Of a stretch of DNA of 13,749 nt, positions 1 through 6,799 are shown one piece after another. This DNA comes from Mesorhizobium sp. Its GTDB lineage: Bacteria; Pseudomonadota; Alphaproteobacteria; Rhizobiales; Rhizobiaceae. Location: assembly GCA_019509685.1 (NCBI GenBank), contig JAEKLU010000111.1, forward strand, positions 1 through 13,749, given 5' to 3'. A model generated the notes under the pieces. It saw nothing but the letters and a program-made list of their open reading frames with translations, was not told the origin of the DNA and did not search any database. The translations under genes were made by a program, and so were the position numbers. The stretch's first letter is position 1. Each line of letters opens with the position of its first letter.

Positions 1-25
1 GAGTGTTCTGTCTGGTCTGCAGCAT
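1..25 (-). CDS. N-terminal fragment of an unidentified gene running off the left edge
   Basis: Read on the minus strand, an ATG at 25-23 follows a strong ribosome site (GGGAGG, complement of 31-36) and opens a frame reading MLQTRQNT to the window edge. Only eight codons are visible, so the family cannot be read. A 16-bp dyad at 38-53, just upstream of the ribosome site, would suit an autoregulated TetR-type repressor, but that is inference from position only. The main support for a real gene is the good ribosome site plus the dyad. The call could be wrong. Confidence 0.4.
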
Positions 26-37
26 CGCCACCTCCCG

Positions 38-53
38 TTTACGTTCAGGTAAA
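38..53. promoter_or_regulatory. Dyad upstream of the left-edge gene, possible operator
   Basis: TTTACGTTCAGGTAAA has perfect 5-bp arms (TTTAC / GTAAA) around a 6-bp centre. It lies 13 bp upstream of the ATG at 25 on the minus strand, next to the ribosome site. Position and symmetry fit an operator. No binding protein can be named. Confidence 0.35.
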
Positions 54-92
54 TTACATCGGCCGGAGAATCGAATCCAGCGTCGCCCCAGG

Positions 93-105
93 TTCCGTTA
101 CGGAA
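93..105. other. Short hairpin downstream of the DUF6314 gene
   Basis: TTCCG-TTA-CGGAA forms a 5-bp stem with a 3-nt loop, 17 bp beyond the stop of the minus-strand gene at 122-547. There is no T-run, so it is at best a weak or factor-dependent transcript end. Confidence 0.25.
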
Positions 106-121
106 TGCTGCCAAACAGCGA

Positions 122-547
122 TCAAGCGCGCTGTATTAGACGATGGAACCGGCTGATGCTCGCATAGTTCTTGCGCGGGCCTTTCACACGCCATGCCTCG
201 ATCCATTCGTCCAAGCCGCGAAAGATGAGGCGCCCGATATAGCTGTCAACGCCGCATTGATGACGCACGACCTGCGACGGCCGATCGTCGAGGCGGATGA
301 ACACTTCATCGCCGCGAAAAACGAGCACTGAGCCGGCCTGCCTCTCCAGCCTGTAGGTTCGGTTCGCCGGCATCACCCGATCGCCGATGCGTATTTCGCC
401 CTCTTCCGAAAAGTCGCTCTCGGTCAGCAAAGCCTCACCGGCGAACACGCAACTCGCCGAGCCTATAAAGTCGCGCACCACGCGGTGCACCCGCCAGCCC
501 CCAATCAGGGCGTTCGCAAGCGCTGGCGTTACGGTATGCGACAACAT
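122..547 (-). CDS. DUF6314 family protein (small beta-barrel, function unknown)
   Basis: The 141-residue product has the pattern I associate with DUF6314: an N-terminal 'GGWRVHRVVRD' block at about residues 16-26, alternating short beta strands (FAGEALL, TYRLER, SVLVFRG, VFIRLDD), a mid-protein 'VRHQCGVDSYIGRLIF', and a C-terminal 'W-x-V-x-GPRKNY' near residues 122-130. The strand pattern suggests a calycin-like barrel that binds a small ligand, but no substrate is known to me. The frame stays open upstream to 838. I chose the ATG at 547 because homology begins about ten residues later and the upstream extension is Arg/Ser-rich and looks non-coding. The ribosome site is weak. The next gene on the same strand ends 307 bp upstream, so this is probably transcribed separately. 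Confidence 0.72.
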   Translation of the reverse strand: MLSHTVTPALANALIGGWRVHRVVRDFIGSASCVFAGEALLTESDFSEEGEIRIGDRVMPANRTYRLERQAGSVLVFRGDEVFIRLDDRPSQVVRHQCGVDSYIGRLIFRGLDEWIEAWRVKGPRKNYASISRFHRLIQRA

Positions 548-854
548 CGGTGGTTCATTCCGGGCAGACGACGTTGGCGATGGTCTATACGCGGCTATTC
601 GGATCGCCGGAAGACTTCGCTGATCGTCTTGATCGGTCCTGCGTCTTTCACGCGATATCGACCTCGATATCTTCAATATCCGCGGCGACATCGGAGCAAG
701 ACGTCGGCGTCGAGTTTGCCAGGGCAAAAGGCGGGGCACCGAGGCTCCTGCCGCGAAGCCTGCCGTGCAGGCAAAGGCCGAACCCGAGGACGTCGCCGAC
801 ACTGGGTGCAATGACCGAAGCGGAATGCGGTACAGCATCCTGCCCCGGCTCGAT
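548..854. other. 307-bp gap between the DUF6314 and patatin genes, no confident gene
   Basis: No convincing gene, tRNA or terminator is visible. On the plus strand, one frame at about 580-655 reads 'VYTRLFGSPEDFADRLDRSCVFH'-like sequence (split here: VYTRLFGSPEDF, then ADRLDRSCVFH). A second frame then continues as DIDLDIFNIRGDIGA from about 655. The two together look a little like one coding stretch with a frameshift, but neither frame has a start, a stop or a match I recognise. It may instead hold the promoter of the minus-strand gene at 547. Confidence 0.35.
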
Positions 855-1985
855 TCACGCCCGCCGACGCGCTGCCTCCGGCTTTGTCCGTGCGGCCAGG
901 AATTCCTTCACCCGCCGTCCGGGTGCCGGGCCGCGCACCGGCTTGAAGCCGTCGTCGAGCTCGCCAGACAGATCGAGCGTCGCCCGGTTGCCGACGGCAT
1001 CGTAGTTTTCTTCCAGCCAGTCGCTGGCAGCACTTCGGCCAAGGTCGCGCAGATTGGCAAGAAAAGCCCATTCGGCGTTGACCTTGGAAGAGGCCGACAG
1101 ATCCTTGAACGCCTCGTCGGCATCGATGCGGTGCATGCGGATGTCGCGATATTCGTGGTGCGGCAAGCGGCCGGCGGCGATCAGCTCCTTGACGAAGGCA
1201 ATGGCCCGAAATTCGCGCAGCAGCCCGGCATTGAAGGTGATCTCATCGATGCGGTTCTGGATTTCGTTGGCGCTTTTCGGCGTGCCTTCGCGCACCACCG
1301 GGTTGATCTGCACCAGGAGCACGTCGTCGGCCGCCGTCGTCTTGAAGAACGGATAGAGCGCCGGGTTGCCGCCGTAACCGCCATCCCAATAGGGCACGCC
1401 CTTGATCTCGACGGCGCGGAACAATTGCGGCAGGCAGGCGGACGCCATCACCGTATCGAGGTCGATCTCGCCATCGGAAAAGACGCGCAGCTGTCCGGTC
1501 TCGACATTGGTCGCCGAGATGAACAGCTCCATCGACTTGCAGGCGTGCACGTTGCCGAAGTCGATCTCCTGCTCGACGACGTCGCGCAACGGGTTAAGCC
1601 CGAGCGGATTGGCGACATAGGGCGAGAACACCCGCGACATGGTGTCGAAAAACACATAGCCGGGCGTGTTCTCGACCGACCAATTGCCCCAGGCGACATC
1701 CCACGGCATGCGCTGCACCGGGCTGAAACGGCCCTTGGTGGCGACGGCGCGCCAGAAATCGTCGAGCTTCTTGCGCGCGCCATCGACGCCGCCGCGCACG
1801 AATCCGTCGGCCAGCGCCACCGCGTTCATGGCGCCGGCGCTGGTGCCCGACACCGCCGCGATCTCAAGCCGCCCGTCCTCGAGCAGACGGTCGAGCACAC
1901 CCCAGGAAAAGGCGCCATGCGAGCCGCCGCCCTGGAGCGCGATGTTGATCTTCTTCTTGTCCTCCGCCTTGCCGTTCTTCGTCAT
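855..1985 (-). CDS. Patatin-like phospholipase / serine esterase
   Basis: The 376-residue protein carries the full patatin signature. A glycine-rich oxyanion loop, GGGSHG, lies at residues 19-24; the nucleophile elbow GTSAG at 47-51 has Ser49 as catalytic serine; and DGG at 201-203 has Asp201 completing the Ser-Asp dyad. Patatins hydrolyse acyl esters of lipids, and some intracellular PHB depolymerases belong to the same superfamily. No signal peptide is seen, so it is probably cytoplasmic or membrane-peripheral. I chose the ATG at 1985 because AGGA sits 5 nt upstream; an in-frame ATG eight codons earlier lacks this. A TGC-rich dyad at 2056-2070 lies in its presumed promoter. With PHB genes nearby, a role in lipid or PHB turnover is plausible but unproven. 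Confidence 0.9.
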   Translation of the reverse strand: MTKNGKAEDKKKINIALQGGGSHGAFSWGVLDRLLEDGRLEIAAVSGTSAGAMNAVALADGFVRGGVDGARKKLDDFWRAVATKGRFSPVQRMPWDVAWGNWSVENTPGYVFFDTMSRVFSPYVANPLGLNPLRDVVEQEIDFGNVHACKSMELFISATNVETGQLRVFSDGEIDLDTVMASACLPQLFRAVEIKGVPYWDGGYGGNPALYPFFKTTAADDVLLVQINPVVREGTPKSANEIQNRIDEITFNAGLLREFRAIAFVKELIAAGRLPHHEYRDIRMHRIDADEAFKDLSASSKVNAEWAFLANLRDLGRSAASDWLEENYDAVGNRATLDLSGELDDGFKPVRGPAPGRRVKEFLAARTKPEAARRRA

Positions 1986-2055
1986 GGCGTTCCTGTCGTG
2001 TTGATGCATCGGCCTGCCCCAGCGTCACTGGACGTAAGCGCCTATCGGCGACCTA

Positions 2056-2070
2056 TGTTGCAGTGCAGCA
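2056..2070. promoter_or_regulatory. TGC-rich dyad upstream of the patatin gene, candidate PhaR site
   Basis: TGTTGCAGTGCAGCA is a 15-bp near-perfect dyad (TGTTGCA / TGCAGCA, one mismatch). It lies 71 bp upstream of the patatin ATG and overlaps a TATAT-like stretch usable as a minus-strand -10. It shares 12 of 15 positions with 5409-5423 upstream of phaR. PhaR proteins of Paracoccus and Rhodobacter are reported to bind TGC-rich dyads, so PhaR is the first candidate. This is inference from similarity. Confidence 0.4.
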
Positions 2071-2134
2071 TATAAGGACGGACCAAGGCAACAACACGAA
2101 CACACAAGCGTGATCACATGAAATTTCGTCCATG

Positions 2135-2165
2135 AAAAAACCCCTCCGTTCGTCCGAACGGAGGG
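2135..2165 (-). terminator. Rho-independent terminator of the citrate-synthase-family gene
   Basis: On the minus strand, CCCTCCGTTCG pairs perfectly with CGAACGGAGGG (2142-2152 and 2155-2165) and is followed by six T residues (A-run at 2135-2140). It starts 24 bp beyond the stop of the gene at 2190-3278 and separates it from the patatin gene, which must then have its own promoter. Confidence 0.9.
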
Positions 2166-2189
2166 CTCCATAACGCTGGCTCTGCAATA

Positions 2190-3278
2190 TCAGGCCACCA
2201 AATCCGGTACCGGTCCGACATAGTGCGATTGCGGCCGGATCAGGCGCCCTGTCGCCTGCTGTTCGCGCGCATGGGCGATCCAGCCGGCGACGCGGCCGGC
2301 GGCGAAGACGTTGGAGAACGCCTCTTTCGGGAAGCAGGCGGCCTCGAGCAGGAGCGCCGTGTAGAACTCGACATTGGTCTGGATCGAGCGATGCGGCTTG
2401 GCGATGCGAAGCACCTCAAGCGCCACCTGTTCCACCCTCTCGGCGAAGGCCAGCCGGCTGCCGGTCTCGTTGCGGGCGCTGGGACCTCGCACCACCGCCT
2501 TCAACACATCGGCGCGCGGATCGCGCACGCGGTAGATGCGATGGCCAAAGCCCATGATGCGCCGGCCCTGCGCGATCTCGTTGCGCAGCCATGCCGTGGC
2601 GTCGCCGCTCGCCTCGATGGCGTCGAGCATTTCGATCACCGGGCCGGGCGCACCGCCATGCAGCGGCCCCTTGAGAGCACCGAGCCCGGCCAGCACCGAC
2701 GATGTCAGGCCGGCCAGTGTCGAAGCGACGACGCGGGTGGCGAAGGTCGAGGCATTGAGGCCATGATCGCAGACGGTCACCAGATAGGCGTCGAGCCCCT
2801 TTGCCAATGCCGGCGACGGGACCGAGCCGTTGAGCATCCGCAGCATATCGCCGGCATGATCGGCCTTGTCGTCGGGAGCGATCGGCTCTTCGCCGCGGCC
2901 AAGGCGCAGCAGAGCCGGCGTCAGCACGGCCGGCGCGGCGATCAGCCGCAATGCATCGGCCAGCGTTTCGCCGTCCGGCAGGATGGCCATGCCGGCGCGC
3001 ATACCGCTGTAGATGTCGAGCGGCGCGAGCTGGCCAAGCATCGGCCGTAGACGTTCGAACACATCGACGCGCGCTCTGCCGATGGCCCTCTCCAGCTCTG
3101 CATCCCCGGGAAGGTCGTCGAAAAAGCCATCAAACAGCAGCCGAACCACTTGGCTGAAGCGCCAGCGACCGGCGAGTTCCATCAGCGAATGGCCTCGGAT
3201 GGTGAGATGCCCACCCGCGCCGTCGACATCGGAAAGCACCGTGTCGGCTGCGACCACATCATCGAGCCCGTTCGCCAT
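2190..3278 (-). CDS. Citrate synthase family protein (citrate/2-methylcitrate synthase type)
   Basis: The 362-residue product has the core citrate synthase landmarks: DHGLNAS with His172, GPLHGG with His207, and GFGHRIY with His246 (the two catalytic histidines being 207 and 246), plus the arginine-bearing GWIAHAREQ and RLIRP near the C-terminus. The family condenses acetyl-CoA (or propionyl-CoA) with oxaloacetate. The usual catalytic aspartate of the 'NVDF' motif is replaced by Glu304 (TNVEFY). I recall the same change in a subfamily of secondary citrate synthases, so it may be normal there. The ATG at 3278 is chosen because AAGGAGAC precedes it; an ATG 15 codons upstream lies in the divergent promoter. 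The gene is transcribed away from a second homologue, 89 bp between starts, and is closed by a strong terminator. It is probably not the main TCA-cycle enzyme, which is normally longer (about 430 residues). Confidence 0.9.
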   Translation of the reverse strand: MANGLDDVVAADTVLSDVDGAGGHLTIRGHSLMELAGRWRFSQVVRLLFDGFFDDLPGDAELERAIGRARVDVFERLRPMLGQLAPLDIYSGMRAGMAILPDGETLADALRLIAAPAVLTPALLRLGRGEEPIAPDDKADHAGDMLRMLNGSVPSPALAKGLDAYLVTVCDHGLNASTFATRVVASTLAGLTSSVLAGLGALKGPLHGGAPGPVIEMLDAIEASGDATAWLRNEIAQGRRIMGFGHRIYRVRDPRADVLKAVVRGPSARNETGSRLAFAERVEQVALEVLRIAKPHRSIQTNVEFYTALLLEAACFPKEAFSNVFAAGRVAGWIAHAREQQATGRLIRPQSHYVGPVPDLVA

Positions 3279-3296
3279 GATTGTCTCCTTGACCTT

Positions 3297-3324
3297 TTGC
3301 GCATTGCAATTAAGGCTGTACAAT
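3297..3324 (+). promoter_or_regulatory. Possible promoter for the HTH-citrate synthase gene
   Basis: TTGCGC (3297-3302) and TACAAT (3319-3324) are spaced 16 bp, 44 bp before the ATG at 3368. A start about seven bases after the -10 would place the palindrome at 3335-3348 just downstream, where a bound repressor would block transcription. Prediction by eye only. Confidence 0.35.
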
Positions 3325-3334
3325 CAATGCATCA

Positions 3335-3348
3335 ATCTTGATCAAGAT
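3335..3348. promoter_or_regulatory. 14-bp perfect palindrome between the divergent citrate-synthase genes
   Basis: ATCTTGATCAAGAT is perfectly self-complementary and lies in the 89-bp gap between the divergent starts, 20 bp before the plus-strand ATG. It is flanked by repeats of ATCAAT (3322-3327, 3331-3336). It is a good operator candidate. The neighbouring gene encodes a protein with its own DNA-binding helix-turn-helix, so autoregulation and control of the partner gene is the simplest idea, untested. Confidence 0.5.
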
Positions 3349-3367
3349 AATCAATGTAAGGCGGCAA

Positions 3368-4516
3368 ATGACGGAATGGCTGACAAGGGAGGAAGCGCTG
3401 GCGCGGCTCAACGTCCGGCCACAGACGCTTTACGCCTATGTCAGCCGTGGCCGCATCGGCATGCAGCCTGACCAGGCCGACCCACGCCGCAGCCAGTATC
3501 GCGCCGACGACATCGCGGCGCTTGCCACGCGCCGGGCGCGCGGACGCAGCCCTCAAGCCATCGCTGAAAGCGCCATCGCCTGGGGCGAACCGGCGATCTC
3601 GACGTCGATCTCGACCGTTCTGCATGGCCGCCTCGTCTATCGCGGCAGGGACGCCGTGGCGCTTTCGGCGACGGCAACGCTGGAGGAAACCGCCGGTCTG
3701 CTGTGGGCCTCAGATGACGCGGTCTCCTTCGCGTCGCTGACGACGTCTGCCGTTCGCCAAGCTGGCACGCCAACGGCCTTTGCCCACTTGTCGGCGCTCG
3801 CGGCGAAAGGCTGGCCCTCGCTCGGCCGCAGGCCGGCCATGCTGCAGCAGGACGGCGTCTCGGCCACCAGCGCGCTGGCGACTGCGCTTGGCGCTGTGCC
3901 GGGCCGGGAAGCCGTGCATGAAAGGTTGGCGAGCGGCTGGTCGGTCGACGGCCCTGGCGCGGAATTCATCCGCAAGGCCCTGGTGCTGCTGGCCGACCAC
4001 GAACTCAATGCCTCGACCTTCGCCGCGCGCGTCGCTGCCTCCACCGGCGCGCCGGTGGCGGCCTGTCTGCTCGCCGGTCTCGCCACGCTCTCTGGCCCGC
4101 GTCATGGCGGCGCCGGTGCGGCGGCGATCGCGCTGGTCGAGGATGCCGGGCGACTGGGGCCAGACGAGGCGATCGCGCGCTGGCTCGCCCACGACCGGCC
4201 GCTGCCCGGCTTCGGCCATCCGCTCTATCCCGAAGGCGATCCGCGCGCCGATGGCCTGTTCTCCGATTTCAAGATCGATGACGGGCTACTGCGACTGCGC
4301 GATGCGGTGCTTGCCGCAACCGGGCTGCTTCCGAACATCGACTTCGCGCTCGCCGCGCTGACGCTTGGCCTCAAGCTCCCCGCCGACGCCCCGTTCCGCC
4401 TGTTCGCGCTCGGCCGAAGCGTCGGCTGGACGGCGCATGCCATCGAGCAGGTGACCAGCAACCGGCTGATCCGGCCGCGGGCACGATACGACGGGCCGGT
4501 TGGGCAGGATCGGTGA
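3368..4516 (+). CDS. Citrate synthase homologue with N-terminal helix-turn-helix
   Basis: Of 382 residues, the first 50 or so form a MerR/excisionase-like DNA-binding unit: WLTREEALARLNVRPQTLYA at 4-23, then a 'RRSQYRADDIAAL' wing at 40-52. Residues about 70-380 are a citrate synthase fold: HELNAS with His211, GPRHGG with His246, GFGHPLY with His284, PNIDF with Asp325, and GWTAHAIEQ and RLIRP at the end. Both catalytic histidines and the aspartate are present, so catalysis is possible. The segment after GFGH is shorter than in the neighbouring homologue. AAGG six bases upstream supports the ATG at 3368; an ATG at 3338 lies inside the palindrome. The gene diverges from 2190-3278 and converges on phaR. 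It may be an enzyme, an acyl-CoA or oxaloacetate-sensing regulator, or both. Annotation pipelines usually call it simply citrate synthase. Confidence 0.88.
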   Translation: MTEWLTREEALARLNVRPQTLYAYVSRGRIGMQPDQADPRRSQYRADDIAALATRRARGRSPQAIAESAIAWGEPAISTSISTVLHGRLVYRGRDAVALSATATLEETAGLLWASDDAVSFASLTTSAVRQAGTPTAFAHLSALAAKGWPSLGRRPAMLQQDGVSATSALATALGAVPGREAVHERLASGWSVDGPGAEFIRKALVLLADHELNASTFAARVAASTGAPVAACLLAGLATLSGPRHGGAGAAAIALVEDAGRLGPDEAIARWLAHDRPLPGFGHPLYPEGDPRADGLFSDFKIDDGLLRLRDAVLAATGLLPNIDFALAALTLGLKLPADAPFRLFALGRSVGWTAHAIEQVTSNRLIRPRARYDGPVGQDR

Positions 4517-4538
4517 GCGAAGGATGAAGCGCAGTAGG

Positions 4539-4703
4539 TTGTGTTGAGATTCAGGTCAGGCCGCGTCGGAGTCGAAGACGGGCGCGAAGCGACCAAACTG
4601 GGTGGGTTCCGAGAACCGGAGCGGAGCGTACTTAAAGTACGTGAGCACCGGAAGCGCAGGAAGCCGCCATTTGCAGACCGGCCTCACCTGAATATCGACA
4701 CAA
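4539..4703. repeat. 165-bp palindromic intergenic repeat between convergent genes
   Basis: The outer arms (4539-4562 and 4680-4703, 24 bp each) are complementary at 21 of 24 positions. The centre is a near-perfect palindrome, GTACTTAAAGTAC, at 4628-4640, flanked by related GC-rich arms (GAACCGGAGCGGAGC and GAGCACCGGAAGCGC). The whole forms one long imperfect hairpin. I recognise the central part from memory as a sequence common between genes in Mesorhizobium. It ends one base from the phaR stop and may act as a two-way transcript end or RNA stabiliser. Similar in kind to the RIME mosaic elements of Rhizobium; identity not established. Confidence 0.75.
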
Positions 4704-4704
4704 G

Positions 4705-5307
4705 CTAGGACATCGTATCCAGCTTGCGCTGCATCGCCGCGATCTGCGCTTTCAACTCCTGCAGATCGTCGCCGCCTTTCTCTTCCTTCTTCGCCGGCTC
4801 GGCCGGCGCGGCGGCGTTGCCGCCCGCGGGTGGGAACGGCGTGAACAGGCGCATGGCGTTCTGGAACATCTCCATGTTGCGGCGCGTCTGCTCTTCCAGC
4901 GCCTTCATCGGCGTGGCCATCTTCATCACGTCGATCGGCGACTTGCCGAACGCGCCTTTGAGCTGCTCGCGAAAACGCTCCTGTTCCTTCGAGAAGGCGA
5001 TCATCGACTGTTCGAGGAAGCTCGGCACGATCATCTGCATCTGGTCGCCGTAAAAGGCGATGAGCTGGCGCAGGAACGGGATCGGCAGCATGTTCTGCCC
5101 ATCCTTGTTTTCCAGTTCGAAGATGATCTGCGTCAGCACCGGATGCGTGATGTCGTCACCGGTCTTGGCATCCTGCACCGTGAATTCCTCGCCCTTCTTG
5201 ACCATCTCGGCCAAGTCTTCGAGCGTCACATAGGTGCTCGTGCCGGTGTTGTAGAGCCGGCGGTTGGCATACTTCTTGATGACGATCGGGTCGTCTTTCG
5301 CGGCCAT
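4705..5307 (-). CDS. phaR: Polyhydroxyalkanoate synthesis repressor PhaR
   Basis: The 200-residue product begins with the hallmark PHB/PHA accumulation-regulator DNA-binding domain (residues about 7-70: IVIKKYANRRLYNTGTSTYV, then ITHPVLTQIIFE). A PHB-binding regulatory domain follows (about 75-115: LPIPFLRQLIAFYGDQM, MIVPSFLEQSM). The C-terminal part holds an Ala/Pro/Lys linker (about 158-180) and a short coiled coil (LQELKAQIAAMQRKL). PhaR represses phasin and PHB genes and is released when it binds PHB granules. The ATG at 5307 has GGGGAGG upstream; in-frame codons up to 5367 lack family similarity. It diverges from phaA, the usual arrangement in rhizobia (the gene is also called aniA). Two TGC-rich candidate binding sites in the shared gap (5409-5423 and 5452-5471) suggest autoregulation. 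Confidence 0.95.
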   Translation of the reverse strand: MAAKDDPIVIKKYANRRLYNTGTSTYVTLEDLAEMVKKGEEFTVQDAKTGDDITHPVLTQIIFELENKDGQNMLPIPFLRQLIAFYGDQMQMIVPSFLEQSMIAFSKEQERFREQLKGAFGKSPIDVMKMATPMKALEEQTRRNMEMFQNAMRLFTPFPPAGGNAAAPAEPAKKEEKGGDDLQELKAQIAAMQRKLDTMS

Positions 5308-5408
5308 CCGTATCCTCCCCAGGATACCGGCGCGCTTTGGAGTAAGCTGCCGGTAACGTTGCGCCATTTATCGAGGATATGCGCAAAAGCCCTACAATTC
5401 CAAGTGGT

Positions 5409-5423
5409 TTGTGCAGTGCGGCA
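5409..5423. promoter_or_regulatory. Candidate PhaR-binding element 1 in the phaR-phaA gap
   Basis: TTGTGCAGTGCGGCA matches the dyad upstream of the patatin gene at 12 of 15 positions, with the shared core GCAGTGC[AG]GCA. It lies about 100 bp upstream of the phaR start, just upstream of its possible -35. Attribution to PhaR is inference. Confidence 0.4.
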
Positions 5424-5451
5424 TCATTTAATGCGGGTTGGCCGGGAGAAA

Positions 5452-5471
5452 ATATGCTGCACGGTCAACAT
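5452..5471. promoter_or_regulatory. Candidate PhaR-binding element 2 in the phaR-phaA gap
   Basis: ATATGCTGCACGGTCAACAT resembles the minus-strand reading of the patatin upstream element (ATATGCTGCACTGCAACAT). It is identical over ATATGCTGCAC and CAACAT, with one base more in the centre. Two such halves at near-fixed spacing suggest the same binding protein; the extra base makes this less certain. Confidence 0.38.
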
Positions 5472-5611
5472 CATGTTACGGCGACCGTTGCTCGCCCTGC
5501 TTGCGGCGCATGCCGGCCATGCCCATTTCCGGTTTGACTCAAGGGTTGGAACGGGCAAGAAAGTCCTAAAACGGTTCCAAGAACACGACACCTCGAAGTC
5601 TGGAGAAGAAA

Positions 5612-6796
5612 ATGTCCGCTTCCAATGCAATCGTCGTCGCCAGCGCCGCGCGCACGGCCGTCGGCTCCTTCAACGGCGCGTTTGCCGCCACGCCGGCGCA
5701 TGAGCTCGGCGCCGTCGTCATCAGGGAACTTTTGTCGCGTGCCGGTGTCGAAGCCGCTGAGATCGACGAGGTCATCCTCGGACAGGTGCTGACCGCCGCT
5801 CAAGGGCAGAACCCGGCCCGCCAGGCTTCGATCAACGCCGGCCTGCCCAAGGAAACCACCGCATGGAGCCTCAACCAGGTTTGCGGCTCGGGCTTGCGGG
5901 CGATCGCTCTCGGCATGCAGCAGATCGCCACCGGCGACGCCAAGGTGATCATCGCCGGCGGCCAGGAATCGATGTCGCTGTCGCCGCACGCCGAGCATCT
6001 GCGCGCCGGCGTCAAGATGGGCGACTACAAGATGATCGACACCATGATCAAGGACGGCCTATGGGATGCCTTCAACGGCTATCACATGGGCAACACCGCC
6101 GAGAACGTGGCCCGCCAGTTCCAGATCACCCGCGACACCCAGGACGAGTTCGCGCTGGCTTCGCAAAACAAGGCCGAGGCCGCGCAGAAGGCCGGCAAGT
6201 TCAAGGACGAGATCGTCGCCTTCATCATCAAGGGCAGGAAGGGCGACACAATTGTCGACCAGGATGAGTATATCCGCCACGGCGCCACGCTCGACGCCAT
6301 GACCAAGTTGAAGCCCGCCTTCGACAAGGACGGCACGGTCACCGCCGCCAACGCCTCCGGCATCAATGACGGTGCGGCCGGTGCGCTGCTGATGACCGAG
6401 GCCGAGGCCGCCCGGCGCGGCATCACCCCGCTGGTCCGCATCGCTTCCTGGGCAACCGCCGGCGTCGATCCGGCAATCATGGGCACCGGACCTATTCCCG
6501 CCTCGAAGCGGGCGCTGGAGAAGGCCGGCTGGTCGGTCAAGGACCTCGACCTCGTCGAAGCCAACGAGGCCTTCGCCGCGCAGGCCTGCGCCGTCAACCA
6601 GGGCATGGGCTGGGATCCCTCGATCGTCAACGTCAATGGCGGCGCCATCGCCATCGGTCATCCGATCGGCGCCTCGGGCGCCCGCATCTTCAACACGCTT
6701 GTCCATGAAATGCGCCGCCGCGGCGCCAAGAAGGGCCTCGCCACCCTTTGCATCGGCGGCGGCATGGGCGTCGCCATGTGCGTGGAAGCGCTGTGA
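5612..6796 (+). CDS. phaA: Acetyl-CoA acetyltransferase (beta-ketothiolase) PhaA
   Basis: This 394-residue thiolase has the normal biosynthetic length. Visible catalytic residues are Cys91 in NQVCGSG (acyl carrier), His350 in [14 protein letters not shown], and Cys380 in CIGGGMG (acid/base). It condenses two acetyl-CoA to acetoacetyl-CoA in the cytoplasm, the first step of PHB synthesis, and can run in reverse when PHB is used. The start at 5612 has GGAGAAG upstream. It diverges from phaR and is followed by phaB after 126 bp, the standard rhizobial PHB pair; the polymerase phaC is normally elsewhere in these genomes and is not in this window. Expression is likely influenced by PhaR through the TGC-rich elements in the upstream gap. 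Confidence 0.97.
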   Translation: MSASNAIVVASAARTAVGSFNGAFAATPAHELGAVVIRELLSRAGVEAAEIDEVILGQVLTAAQGQNPARQASINAGLPKETTAWSLNQVCGSGLRAIALGMQQIATGDAKVIIAGGQESMSLSPHAEHLRAGVKMGDYKMIDTMIKDGLWDAFNGYHMGNTAENVARQFQITRDTQDEFALASQNKAEAAQKAGKFKDEIVAFIIKGRKGDTIVDQDEYIRHGATLDAMTKLKPAFDKDGTVTAANASGINDGAAGALLMTEAEAARRGITPLVRIASWATAGVDPAIMGTGPIPASKRALEKAGWSVKDLDLVEANEAFAAQACAVNQGMGWDPSIVNVNGGAIAIGHPIGASGARIFNTLVHEMRRRGAKKGLATLCIGGGMGVAMCVEAL

Positions 6797-6799
6797 AGA

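Larger units (their letters stand above)
5308..5611. promoter_or_regulatory. 304-bp divergent phaR-phaA control region
   Basis: No gene is visible. It must hold promoters for both directions. For phaR, TTGGAA and ATATCC spaced 17 bp can be read on the minus strand (about 5400 down to 5372). For phaA, a TTGACT at 5534-5539 is a possible -35 without a good -10. Two TGC-rich elements (5409-5423, 5452-5471) are listed separately. The phaA ribosome site is GGAGAAG at 5602-5608. Confidence 0.6.

Noticed and set aside
765..2075. 436-codon plus-strand frame over the patatin gene
   Set aside because: The minus-strand patatin gene has a complete catalytic signature and a ribosome site. The plus frame is a mirror effect of codon bias.
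2223..3050. 275-codon plus-strand frame over the first citrate-synthase gene
   Set aside because: Antisense to a gene with conserved active-site motifs; composition is typical of a shadow frame.
6059..6706. 215-codon minus-strand frame inside phaA
   Set aside because: phaA is certain from its three catalytic residues; the antisense frame is Gly/Asp/Val-rich with no motif.
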